Positions 1 through 7,792 of a stretch of DNA of 64,000 nt are shown piece after piece. The stretch spans positions 1-64,000 of the forward strand of contig CAZKQW010000005.1 in assembly GCA_964555055.1 (NCBI GenBank). The letters are read 5' to 3'. The position numbers and the translations under genes are program-made. The notes under the pieces were generated by a model. That model was given only the letters and a program-made list of their open reading frames with translations. It did not search any database and was not told where the DNA came from. The stretch's first letter is position 1, and every line of letters starts with the position of its first letter. Origin of the DNA: GCA-016699445 sp964555055. GTDB taxonomy: Bacteria; UBA10199; JACPAL01; GCA-016699445.

Positions 1-109
1 AGGCTCCCGAAACTAAGTACGCCGCATAGTCCCTGACTTATGGCCTGCCTAGTAACGTCAAACAGATAAAAACTTTAAGATTATCTTATTGACGACTTTC
101 ATCATATAG

Positions 110-147
110 TTTAATCATTTGATTAATTTGTATGATTAAATCAAATG
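110..147 (+). promoter_or_regulatory. Overlapping inverted repeats at the tetR start, candidate autoregulatory operator
   Basis: Three nested inverted repeats sit on the tetR start. TAATCA (112-117) pairs with TGATTA (120-125). CATTTGATT (116-124) pairs with AATCAAATG (139-147). TTTAATCAT (110-118) pairs with ATGATTAAA (132-140), which contains the start codon. A -35-like TTGACG lies at 89-94, with a TTTAAT 15 bases further. Self-repression is common for TetR regulators, so an operator is the natural reading, but this is inference. Confidence 0.4.
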
Positions 148-779
148 TATTACAAAAAAAAACTGGTTCTACCGAGTCGATCAAAGACACCAGCAGCGTG
201 ATTCTCAAGGCCGCGATGAAGTTGTTTTCGAAAAAGGGCCTCAACGGGACGACCACGCGCGAAATTGCTGGTCTGGCGAAGGTCAATATCGCGGCCCTCC
301 ACTATCACTGGGGTGGAAAAGAAGATTTGATGAAGGCCGTGTACGAGCAGGTGATCTCGGAAGTGGGGCTGCTGGGCGCCCGATTGATCCAAGCGCCGGA
401 AAAGAAATTGAGCGAGACGTTTCGCGATATTTTGGGTGAGCTTCACGACTTCTTCACCGCTCATCCCGACTACGCGCGCATCCTTCTCTACGAAGACCTG
501 GAAGATCCCGATTTCTTAAAGGACGTGCGCGACTCGACCGCCCTTCCCCTCATCCGACAAACCTCCGAATACCTGAAGAAATTGATGAAGCAGGGGAAGA
601 TTCGAAAAATCGATCCGGAAGCCGCCCTCATTTCATTCTACGGATCGCTCATGCAGCCTTTTATTTCGGGATCGGCCCAAAGGGCGATTCTAGAAGGGCA
701 CGAGCTAACAGATGCCAAGACAGCTAAGCGTTTTAAGGAACAATTCATCGACCTTGTGTTAACCACATTAGGCCTCTAA
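132..779 (+). CDS. TetR/AcrR family transcriptional regulator
   Basis: Predicted DNA-binding repressor of 215 residues. The N-terminal helix-turn-helix lies at about residues 22-68 (AAMKLFSKKG, then TTREIAGLAKVN and ALHYHWGGKEDL, the usual TetR order). The rest is a helical ligand-binding domain that cannot be assigned a ligand. No clear ribosome binding site precedes the ATG, and the start overlaps inverted repeats, so the message may be leaderless or its translation may be blocked by self-binding. It is followed after 15 bases by three genes in the same direction and probably regulates that acyl-CoA operon. The family call is firm; the target is inferred from position. Confidence 0.9.
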   Translation: MIKSNVLQKKTGSTESIKDTSSVILKAAMKLFSKKGLNGTTTREIAGLAKVNIAALHYHWGGKEDLMKAVYEQVISEVGLLGARLIQAPEKKLSETFRDILGELHDFFTAHPDYARILLYEDLEDPDFLKDVRDSTALPLIRQTSEYLKKLMKQGKIRKIDPEAALISFYGSLMQPFISGSAQRAILEGHELTDAKTAKRFKEQFIDLVLTTLGL

Positions 780-794
780 GGCCCAGGAGGACGC

Positions 795-1448
795 ATGAAA
801 AAAATTATTTTATTCGCCGTTTTTTCGATCGCGAGCTCGATAGGCGCACTCAGCTTTGCCGCCGACGTGAAAGTCTCGCACGAGTTGAAGCCCGGGCAGC
901 CCTCCCTCGTTCACGCCGAGGGATCGATTCACAGCTCGCCTGAAGAGGCTTGGGAAAACATGATCCGTTTCAACGACTATAAGAACTTCATGCCGCGCGT
1001 CGTGGACAGCTTCTTCATCTCGCCGGAAGGCATCGCCGCCATCCAAAACGCCGGGACGCGCAACGCCAACCGGCTGAGACACATCGCCGCCCCTTATAAA
1101 ATCGACGCGGCCCGGAAATCAGGAGGCCTCTGGGGTGGCTACGTCTTCATGGTGATCGACACCCCCTTTCCCGTCGAGAACCGATGGTACGTCCTGAAAG
1201 TCGAACAAGATGAAAGACAAAGGGCTCAACATGTGTATAAACGCTGCTGGGAACTGGTCGACGGTAACATCGAAGCCGCCCAGGGTTGTTGGCAAATCGC
1301 CCCGGGCGCCGATCCGGGACACGCCCGATTGACCTACAATGACCAAGTCAATCCCGGAGGGAAGGTCCCCGACTGGATCTCCCGCATGGGGGCCACGCAG
1401 ACGGTCCCCCAAATGTTCGATAGCCTGGAAAAAGTCGCAAGTCGCTAA
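795..1448 (+). CDS. Exported START/SRPBCC-like lipid-binding domain protein
   Basis: A 217-residue protein with a Sec signal peptide (MKKIILFAVFSIASSIGALSF, cut near AFA-AD). The mature part resembles the START/polyketide cyclase (SRPBCC) fold: an opening stretch of the type SIHSSPEEAWENMIRFNDY, then a FMPRVVDS strand, and a final helix (FDSLEKVASR). Such domains bind hydrophobic ligands in a deep cavity. It starts with an excellent ribosome binding site (AGGAGG) 15 bases after tetR and ends 9 bases before the carboxyltransferase. Export of a lipid-binding domain beside cytoplasmic acyl-CoA enzymes suggests uptake or handling of a hydrophobic substrate, but the ligand is unknown. Confidence 0.7.
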   Translation: MKKIILFAVFSIASSIGALSFAADVKVSHELKPGQPSLVHAEGSIHSSPEEAWENMIRFNDYKNFMPRVVDSFFISPEGIAAIQNAGTRNANRLRHIAAPYKIDAARKSGGLWGGYVFMVIDTPFPVENRWYVLKVEQDERQRAQHVYKRCWELVDGNIEAAQGCWQIAPGADPGHARLTYNDQVNPGGKVPDWISRMGATQTVPQMFDSLEKVASR

Positions 1449-1457
1449 GGAGAACGC

Positions 1458-3038
1458 ATGGCCACCCTCAAGGAACTCACGGAACAGCTCAAGGAACAGA
1501 AGGCGAAAGTCCTCCAAATGGGAGGCGCCGAGGAAGTCTCCAAACAACACAAAGCCGGCAAACTCACGGCGCGCGAACGCGTCGACCTCCTCTTCGATAA
1601 GGGCACCTTCGTGGAGATCGGGATCCTCGGCCACCACCAGTCGTCGCATCCCGACATGCAGGGCCGCTCCACGCCGGCGGACGGATGCATCACGGGTTAT
1701 GGGAAGATCCATGGGCGCTTGGCCGCGTGCGCGGCCTACGACTTCACCGTCATGGCCGGATCGATCGGTTACGTCCAGGAGCGCAAAGTCGATCGCCTGC
1801 GCGAGCTGGTCCTCCGGGAGAAGATCCCGATGATCTGGCTCTTGGACTCGGCGGGAGCGCGCGTGCAGGAATTGGCGGGTTCGCAATTCGCCGAGAGCGG
1901 CAAGATGTTCTACGACCAAGTCAAGATGAGCGGCTATGTTCCTCAAATCGCCGCGATGATGGGTCCCTGCGCCGCCGGGACGGCGTACATCCCAGCCTTG
2001 GTGGATTTCGTGCCGATGGTGAAGGGCACCAGCTCCATGGCCTTGGCCGGCCCGCCCTTGGTCAAAGCAGCGATCGGCGAGGATGTGACCGTCGAAGAGT
2101 TGGGCGGTTCGAAGATCCACTGCGAAATCAGCGGCGTCGGCGACTTGGAGGTGGCTGACGACAAGGAATGCCTCCGCGTCATCAAAGACTACTTGAGTTA
2201 TTTGCCCCAACACTGCGACGAGAAACCGGCCATACGGCATGGGTCTGGAGGTTTCGGATCCGAGTACGACGAACCAGCGGACGATCACATCGACGAATCG
2301 ATCCTTTCCGTTCTACCCGAAACCTCGAAGCGTCCCTACGACATGCACGAGGTCGTCAAGCGAATCGTCGACCATGGAAAATTCTTCGAGATCAAACCGA
2401 ACTTCGCAAAAAGTATTATCGTAGGTTTCGCGCGTATGTGCGGGAGAAGCCTCGGCATCGTCGCGAACCAACCCCTGGTGATGGGGGGCGTTCTCGACGT
2501 CGACGCCGCGGACAAGGCCGCGCGCTTCATCAATCTGTGCAACGCCTTCAACGTTCCCCTCCTCTTCCTCCAGGACGTCCCCGGATTCATGGTGGGGTCG
2601 AAAGTCGAGAAGCAGGGCATCATACGCCACGGCGCGAAGATGCTCTATGCGGTCTCCCAAGCGTCCGTGCCCAAGCTCACGGTCATCGTGCGTAAGGCCT
2701 ACGGGGCCGGTTATTACGTGATGTGCGGGCGCGGTTATGAGCCTGACGGCATCGTCGCTTGGCCTTCGGCCGAGATCTCGCTGATGGGAGCCGAAGGGGC
2801 CGTGAACATCCTCTTCCGCAAGCAGATCAAGGAGTCCGCCACTCCCGACGAGACGCGCAAGGAGCTGGTCGAGAAGTACCAAAAGGAAATCAGCCTGGAG
2901 AAAGCCGCGGCCAGCGGCTACATCGACGACATCATCGATCCGCGCGAAACGAAACGGTGGGTCGTGAAGATGTTGGAATTGACGGAAAATAAAAAGATCG
3001 ATTGGCCCCAGAAAAAACACGGAGTCATGCCGGTCTAG
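1458..3038 (+). CDS. Acyl-CoA carboxylase, carboxyltransferase (beta) subunit
   Basis: At 526 residues this is the usual length for propionyl-CoA, methylcrotonyl-CoA or related carboxyltransferase subunits. It transfers CO2 from carboxybiotin to an acyl-CoA in the cytoplasm. The N-terminal crotonase-like half has the GPCAAGTAYIPALVDF oxyanion segment, and the C-terminal half has the YGAGYYVMCGRGYEPD and WPSAEISLMGAEGA segments. Strong AAGGAG site; 9 bases after the START-like gene and 9 before the BKACE gene. No biotin carboxylase or biotin carrier gene is in the window, so the holoenzyme partner must be encoded elsewhere. The acyl substrate cannot be told by eye. Confidence 0.9.
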   Translation: MATLKELTEQLKEQKAKVLQMGGAEEVSKQHKAGKLTARERVDLLFDKGTFVEIGILGHHQSSHPDMQGRSTPADGCITGYGKIHGRLAACAAYDFTVMAGSIGYVQERKVDRLRELVLREKIPMIWLLDSAGARVQELAGSQFAESGKMFYDQVKMSGYVPQIAAMMGPCAAGTAYIPALVDFVPMVKGTSSMALAGPPLVKAAIGEDVTVEELGGSKIHCEISGVGDLEVADDKECLRVIKDYLSYLPQHCDEKPAIRHGSGGFGSEYDEPADDHIDESILSVLPETSKRPYDMHEVVKRIVDHGKFFEIKPNFAKSIIVGFARMCGRSLGIVANQPLVMGGVLDVDAADKAARFINLCNAFNVPLLFLQDVPGFMVGSKVEKQGIIRHGAKMLYAVSQASVPKLTVIVRKAYGAGYYVMCGRGYEPDGIVAWPSAEISLMGAEGAVNILFRKQIKESATPDETRKELVEKYQKEISLEKAAASGYIDDIIDPRETKRWVVKMLELTENKKIDWPQKKHGVMPV

Positions 3039-3047
3039 GAGATCCCT

Positions 3048-3905
3048 ATGTCCCAAAAAGTCATCGTCACCTGCGCTCTCACGGGTGTTCTCGCCAAAAA
3101 AGAACAATGTCCGGGCATTCCCTATTCCCCCGTGGAGATCGCAGAAGAAGCCCTTCGCGCCTATAACGCCGGGGCGGCGATGGTGCACATCCACGCGCGC
3201 ACACCGGACGGCGGGCCTTCGTGGGAGTCTTCCGTCTTCGGGGAGATCAAACGGGAAATCGTCAAGCGCTGTCCCGTGATCATCAATTTCTCCACGGGCG
3301 GCATCGGCCTCAGCATCCAGGAGCGCGTCCTCCACGTGCGCGACCATAAGCCCGACGTGGCAGCCCTCAACATGGGCTCGATGAACTACGCTATTTATAG
3401 CCGCAAAAATAAGGCCTTCTATCACGATTACGTCTTCGCCAATCCCTTCGGCGACATCGAGGCCTGCCTGAAAGCCATCAACGAAGCCGGAGCGAAACCC
3501 GAACTCGAATGCTTCGACGTCGGCCACATCGGCAACGCCCTACCTTTCATCGACATGGGCCTTTTGAAGACGCCCGCGCATTTTTCGCTGATCTTAGGCG
3601 TCCTCGGCGGGATCTCCTCCCGGAAAGGGAACCTCGCCTGCATGGCCGCCAACCTCCCGGAAGGCTCCCACTGGGAAGTCATCGGGATCGGCCGCGACCA
3701 GTGGCGCTTGGTGCGTGAAGCCTTGGAACTCGGCGGCGACATCCGAGTCGGCCTGGAGGACAACTTCTACCTCCCGGACGGCACGATGGCCGCCTCCAAC
3801 GGCGACCTCGTCGCTCAGGGAGTGAAGATGGTTCAGGAAATGGGTAAAGAAGTGGCTTCAGCTTCGGAAGCTCGAAAACTTTTGCAGCTTACAGAACCAA
3901 GATAG
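3048..3905 (+). CDS. BKACE family beta-keto acid cleavage enzyme (DUF849)
   Basis: A 285-residue TIM-barrel enzyme of the 3-keto-5-aminohexanoate cleavage enzyme family. These zinc enzymes react a beta-keto acid with acetyl-CoA to give acetoacetate and a new acyl-CoA. The zinc-binding HIHAR motif is at residues 47-51, and a glutamate in VGLEDNFY (about residue 237) matches the third metal ligand. Last gene of the tetR operon, with a GGAG site and a 9-base gap. Substrate specificity in this family depends on pocket residues and cannot be read here. Next to an acyl-CoA carboxylase it probably belongs to a short keto-acid or amino-acid breakdown route. Confidence 0.88.
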   Translation: MSQKVIVTCALTGVLAKKEQCPGIPYSPVEIAEEALRAYNAGAAMVHIHARTPDGGPSWESSVFGEIKREIVKRCPVIINFSTGGIGLSIQERVLHVRDHKPDVAALNMGSMNYAIYSRKNKAFYHDYVFANPFGDIEACLKAINEAGAKPELECFDVGHIGNALPFIDMGLLKTPAHFSLILGVLGGISSRKGNLACMAANLPEGSHWEVIGIGRDQWRLVREALELGGDIRVGLEDNFYLPDGTMAASNGDLVAQGVKMVQEMGKEVASASEARKLLQLTEPR

Positions 3906-3922
3906 AACATACCGCAACATAG

Positions 3923-3948
3923 TTGTTGATTATGATGATAATCCACAA
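3923..3948. repeat. Inverted repeat upstream of the DUF4143 ATPase gene
   Basis: GATTAT (3928-3933) and ATAATC (3938-3943) form a perfect 6-base inverted repeat around GATG. One mismatch further out, TTGT (3923-3926) pairs with ACAA (3945-3948), giving 11-base arms with one mismatch. It sits 12 bases before the ATPase start in an AT-rich stretch and could be an operator. No T-run follows, so it is a poor terminator. Confidence 0.4.
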
Positions 3949-3960
3949 TACATTTATGTA

Positions 3961-5127
3961 ATGCCATATGTCGTTCGGTCCCTCCATTTAGCTGATTTGC
4001 TTAAGAAGAAATCGTTCTTCCTCTTTGGCCCACGATCGACAGGAAAAACAACCCTCATTCAGCATCAGTTGCCGACAGCACGTCTTTATGACTTGTTGGA
4101 TAGCTCTGCCTTCAAACGATTACTGAAAAATCCAGGTCTTTTGGAAGAGGATAATCGAGGGACAAAAGCTGTCATTGTAATTGATGAGATCCAAAAGCTG
4201 CCCGCTTTGCTTGATGAGGTACAACGACTGATTAAAGCCTATGGGTGGACGTTTCTGCTCACGGGAAGCAGCGCCAGAAAATTGAAAAGAGGAGCGGCAA
4301 ATCTCTTGGCTGGGCGTGCCTGGCGCGCTGACCTTTTCCCGCTCACATCATCGGAAATTCCTGATTTTAACTTATTGCAGTATCTCAACCGAGGGGGACT
4401 GCCGCATGTCTATTTTAGCGATGATTCTGGGGAAGAGTTGGATAATTATGTTTCCCTGTACCTCAAGGAAGAAATTCAGTCTGAATCACTGACACGCAAT
4501 CTTCCGGCCTTTTCAGATTTTTTGGACGCCATAGCACTGTCAAATGGCGAAGAAATTAATTTTGAATCCTTCGCTTCGGATTGCGGGGTGTCTCCCGGAA
4601 CAGCCAAAAATTACATTCAAATTCTGGAAGACACCTTGATTGGCTTTTCCCTGCCCGGTTTTACAAAAACGAAAAAGAGAAAAGCCATTGGAAGAATCAA
4701 ACATTACCTTTTTGATGTAGGCGTGGTGAACCATCTGTGCCAACGCGGAGTTATCCTGGAAAAATCCGAGCTTTTTGGAAAAGCCTTCGAACACTTTATC
4801 GTCCAGGAAATACGTGCTTATCTTAGCTATAGCCGCCTGAGGCACGTCCTGTCCTATTGGAGATCCACATCACAATTTGAAGTCGATCTGATCATAGGTC
4901 AGGAGTTGGCTCTGGAAATAAAATCGGCTCATCAAGTTCATGACAAGCACCTCAAAGGGCTACGCGCTTTAAAAGAAGAGGGATTGATACGCCGCTATGC
5001 CGTCGTGTCTCTCGATGCCAAAATGAGGACCACTTCAGACGGCATCACCGTCTACCCTTGGGAACAGTTTCTTGAAGAGCTATGGAAAGGTACTTTTACC
5101 CACCTGACGGGGACCAAAAACTCCTAA
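3961..5127 (+). CDS. AAA-type ATPase with DUF4143 C-terminal domain
   Basis: A 388-residue protein with Walker A GPRSTGKTTL (residues 23-32), Walker B VIVIDEIQ (71-78) and a sensor-like LTGSSARKL segment. The C-terminal half matches the DUF4143 type, ending in a nuclease-like fold with FEVDLIIG and LALEIKSA. This pattern is typical of the large AAA_14/DUF4143 family, whose role is mostly unknown; members are often mobile and scattered. It stands alone, is visibly more AT-rich than its neighbours, and is preceded by an inverted repeat, all suggesting recent acquisition. The start has no strong ribosome binding site. Confidence 0.85.
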   Translation: MPYVVRSLHLADLLKKKSFFLFGPRSTGKTTLIQHQLPTARLYDLLDSSAFKRLLKNPGLLEEDNRGTKAVIVIDEIQKLPALLDEVQRLIKAYGWTFLLTGSSARKLKRGAANLLAGRAWRADLFPLTSSEIPDFNLLQYLNRGGLPHVYFSDDSGEELDNYVSLYLKEEIQSESLTRNLPAFSDFLDAIALSNGEEINFESFASDCGVSPGTAKNYIQILEDTLIGFSLPGFTKTKKRKAIGRIKHYLFDVGVVNHLCQRGVILEKSELFGKAFEHFIVQEIRAYLSYSRLRHVLSYWRSTSQFEVDLIIGQELALEIKSAHQVHDKHLKGLRALKEEGLIRRYAVVSLDAKMRTTSDGITVYPWEQFLEELWKGTFTHLTGTKNS

Positions 5128-5175
5128 AATAGGGCTGAACCCCATAAATCTATGAAATAACCCACGCCCTTGCTT

Positions 5176-7524
5176 TCACGAAAGGGAAGCGTTGGCCCCC
5201 TGACGGTTCACTTTCCTAAGGAAAATCCCGACGGGCATTTCCGCGCCCAGGCGTTTCTCGATTTCCTTGGCGTCCACGTCCTCGAAGAGTGACAGGCTGA
5301 ACTTTTGACCCAACATCTCCTTACCCACCGGCATCCCTTCGCCGAAGGAGATCTTAGGGTGCGGGTGAAAGCCTTGCGAGTATTTGACGGGAAGGGCGGC
5401 GCGAGAAACGGCGCGGCGCAGGGCGTCCACGAACTCGAGCTGGCTGATGAAGGCGCCTAAGCCCGTCTTGTCGAAGAAACATTCGTAACGGTAATCCTCT
5501 TGAGTTTCCCCCGTTGTCTTTTCTTCGGTCGTTTTTTCCGCGCCTTTTTTTTCAATGACCTGCCGTTTCTCGATGTGGGTCTTGAAGTTAGGTTCCAGAG
5601 GCTGCAGCGGGTCCAATTGGTACAAGCGGAGATCGGTGGTGGTCTTCTTCTTCACCGCACGACCGGATTCGTTCAAAAGCGGGGTTTCATAGGAGCGGTT
5701 GCGGACTTCTTGGTAATCGCACACGCCGCAGGTCGTGCAGGCCCCGGTGGAACAGTCGTCGATGAAGCCGGGCGTTCCCTGCTTAAGGGACTCTTGGTAA
5801 TCGCTCCACAGCCAGTCCTTCTTCATCTGCACGAAAAGGTGGTCCCACGGCAGGACCTCGTCGCGCGCCCTTTCCCTTTCCACGTAAAACGTCGGGTCGA
5901 TACCCAATTCCTTCCAGGTCTCTTCCCACACCTCGTACTTCAAACCTTCGTCCCATTCGTCGAAGCGGCAGCCTTTTTCCCAAGCGCGCACCACAAGCGC
6001 CGAAAGGCGCCGGTCCCCGCGCGAGAAGATCCCCTCCAAATAGGTGGTTTCCGGTCGGTGTGGCTTTAAATGAAGCCTGCGGCTTTTGAGTCGGGACCTC
6101 AAGAGGTTGAGTTTACGGTGGCACTCGGCCAAGGGGATCTGCCCGCGCCATTGGTAGGGCGTGAACGGCTTCGGCACGAAGGGCGAGACGCCCAGATTGA
6201 TCTCGACGCGCCGGTTGCGTTTGAGGCCGATGTCCAGGCATTTTTTCCCCAAGTCCGCAATGGCCGTCACATCCTCGTCGGTCTCCGTCGGCAGACCCAC
6301 CATGAAATAAAACTTCATCAGGCTCCAACCGTTCGAGAAGACCGCATCGGCGGTCTTGAGGAGGTTTTCCTCGGTATTGCCCTTGTTGATCACCAACCGC
6401 ATGCGCTCGGTGGCCGCTTCGGGGGCGATCGTAAAGCCCGTCTTGCGCACGCGCTTGATCTCCTCCATCATCCCGCCCGTCAACTGCTCGACGCGCGTGG
6501 CGGGCAAGGAAATCCCCACCTTCTTGTGGCCATGCTCGTCCATCAAGTCCTTCAGCAAGGGCGTCACGCAATCGTAATCCCCGATCGACAGGGAGACCAA
6601 GCTCACCTCTTCCTGGCCAGTGGACTTGAGCTGGTCGCGCACGATCTGCTTCACCGTCTCGGGGGAGCGCTGCCTCTCCGGCCGGTAGACGTACCCGGCC
6701 TGGCAAAACCGGCAGCCGCGCGTGCAACCCCGCTGGACCTCGACGCCGATCCGGTCGTGGATGACCTTCGTGTGCGGGACGATGGGATTCTTCGGGAAAA
6801 AAGACTCGTTCAAGTCAGAGACGCTCCGCTTTTCGACGCCCGTATAGCCTTCCATCAAATTTTTGATTTCGAGAAGAGTTCCGTCTTCTTGATAAACGGG
6901 CTCGAAGAACGACGGGACATAGACTCCTTTAATGGCGGAGAGCTTCTTCAAGAGAAGGCTTTTATCGGAGCCTGCCGTTCGCTTCCATTGCCTCACCGTT
7001 TCGCACACCTCCAAGAAGACGTCCTCTCCATCGCCAACGACGATCGCGTCGAAGAATTCGGCGACGGGTTCGGGGTTAAAAGCTCCGGTCCCCCCGCCCA
7101 AAACCAACGGATAGGAAGCGTCTCGGTCCTTGGAGGAGAACGGTATTTTCGCGAGGTCCAAAAGCGTGAGGATGTTCGTATAGGTCAATTCGTACGGGAT
7201 CGAGATCCCGAAGATATCGCAGTCGCGCACGGGCCCCGACGACTCGAGGGTCAAGAGGGGGATACCGTGCTCACGCATCTTCTGCTCCATGTCGATCCAA
7301 GGGGCATAGACGCGTTCGCAGGCGATATGGCTTTGCGCATTGAGCAGATGGTAGAGGATGGAGAGGCCGATGTTGCTCATCCCGATCTCGTACGTATCGG
7401 GATAGGATAGTACGACCTTCAATTCGATGCCGGCGGGATCTTTCCGTACGGAGTTTTTTTCGTTTCCCAAATAACGGGACGGTTTCCGGACTTCGGGCAG
7501 GATTTTCAGTAATTTCGGATCCAT
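5176..7524 (-). CDS. B12-binding-type radical SAM protein (TIGR03960) fused to DUF2344
   Basis: A 782-residue protein with an N-terminal Rossmann-like segment, a radical SAM core with its iron-sulfur cysteines C267, C271 and C274 (CTRGCRFC), and a second cysteine group (CSTGACTTCGVC, around residues 590-600). The last roughly 110 residues match DUF2344 (FFDKTGLGAFISQLEF, YSQGFHPHPKISFG). In many bacteria these are two adjacent genes or one fusion, often near ribosome or RNase G genes, and the reaction is unknown. The DUF2344 part is joined by a charged KKGAEKTTEEKTT linker. It is 16 bases downstream of the Smr gene. The start is set by family alignment. Confidence 0.9.
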   Translation of the reverse strand: MDPKLLKILPEVRKPSRYLGNEKNSVRKDPAGIELKVVLSYPDTYEIGMSNIGLSILYHLLNAQSHIACERVYAPWIDMEQKMREHGIPLLTLESSGPVRDCDIFGISIPYELTYTNILTLLDLAKIPFSSKDRDASYPLVLGGGTGAFNPEPVAEFFDAIVVGDGEDVFLEVCETVRQWKRTAGSDKSLLLKKLSAIKGVYVPSFFEPVYQEDGTLLEIKNLMEGYTGVEKRSVSDLNESFFPKNPIVPHTKVIHDRIGVEVQRGCTRGCRFCQAGYVYRPERQRSPETVKQIVRDQLKSTGQEEVSLVSLSIGDYDCVTPLLKDLMDEHGHKKVGISLPATRVEQLTGGMMEEIKRVRKTGFTIAPEAATERMRLVINKGNTEENLLKTADAVFSNGWSLMKFYFMVGLPTETDEDVTAIADLGKKCLDIGLKRNRRVEINLGVSPFVPKPFTPYQWRGQIPLAECHRKLNLLRSRLKSRRLHLKPHRPETTYLEGIFSRGDRRLSALVVRAWEKGCRFDEWDEGLKYEVWEETWKELGIDPTFYVERERARDEVLPWDHLFVQMKKDWLWSDYQESLKQGTPGFIDDCSTGACTTCGVCDYQEVRNRSYETPLLNESGRAVKKKTTTDLRLYQLDPLQPLEPNFKTHIEKRQVIEKKGAEKTTEEKTTGETQEDYRYECFFDKTGLGAFISQLEFVDALRRAVSRAALPVKYSQGFHPHPKISFGEGMPVGKEMLGQKFSLSLFEDVDAKEIEKRLGAEMPVGIFLRKVNRQGANASLS

Positions 7525-7540
7525 TGCGGGAACCCCTAGC

Positions 7541-7780
7541 CTATCGTCCCGAAAACTCCAGAAAAACGTTAGTGACTCCGGGATTGAAAGGGGAACGTTC
7601 GAAACGCTTCACATACGGGTAATTCTTCAGCCATTGAGGCAGTTTTTCGGCGATGACGCCCATGCCGTGGATGATTTTTCCGTTGGTTTCCCCGTTGTAA
7701 TACAGCTGGTCCACGAACCGCATGACTTCGGACTCGGCTTCCTCCAAACGGAACCCATGAAGATCGATTTCGGTATCCAT
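7541..7780 (-). CDS. Small Smr domain protein
   Basis: A 79-residue stand-alone Smr domain, the fold found at the C-terminus of MutS2. Both signature motifs are visible: IDLHGFRLEEAE near the N-terminus and IIHGMG in the middle. Smr domains are small DNA or RNA endonuclease-like modules. It lies between the exported amidohydrolase gene (12 bases) and the radical SAM gene (16 bases) on the same strand, so all may share a transcript. What nucleic acid it acts on is unknown. Confidence 0.85.
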   Translation of the reverse strand: MDTEIDLHGFRLEEAESEVMRFVDQLYYNGETNGKIIHGMGVIAEKLPQWLKNYPYVKRFERSPFNPGVTNVFLEFSGR

Positions 7781-7792
7781 TCTACCTCTCGT

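Noticed and set aside
1119..3527. Long open frames on the minus strand (389 and 404 residues)
   Set aside because: They lie opposite well-supported acyl-CoA carboxylase and BKACE genes, show Arg/Asp-rich compositions typical of shadow frames, and have no ribosome sites.
6070..7410. 446-residue open frame on the plus strand
   Set aside because: It is antisense to the radical SAM gene, with no recognisable motif.
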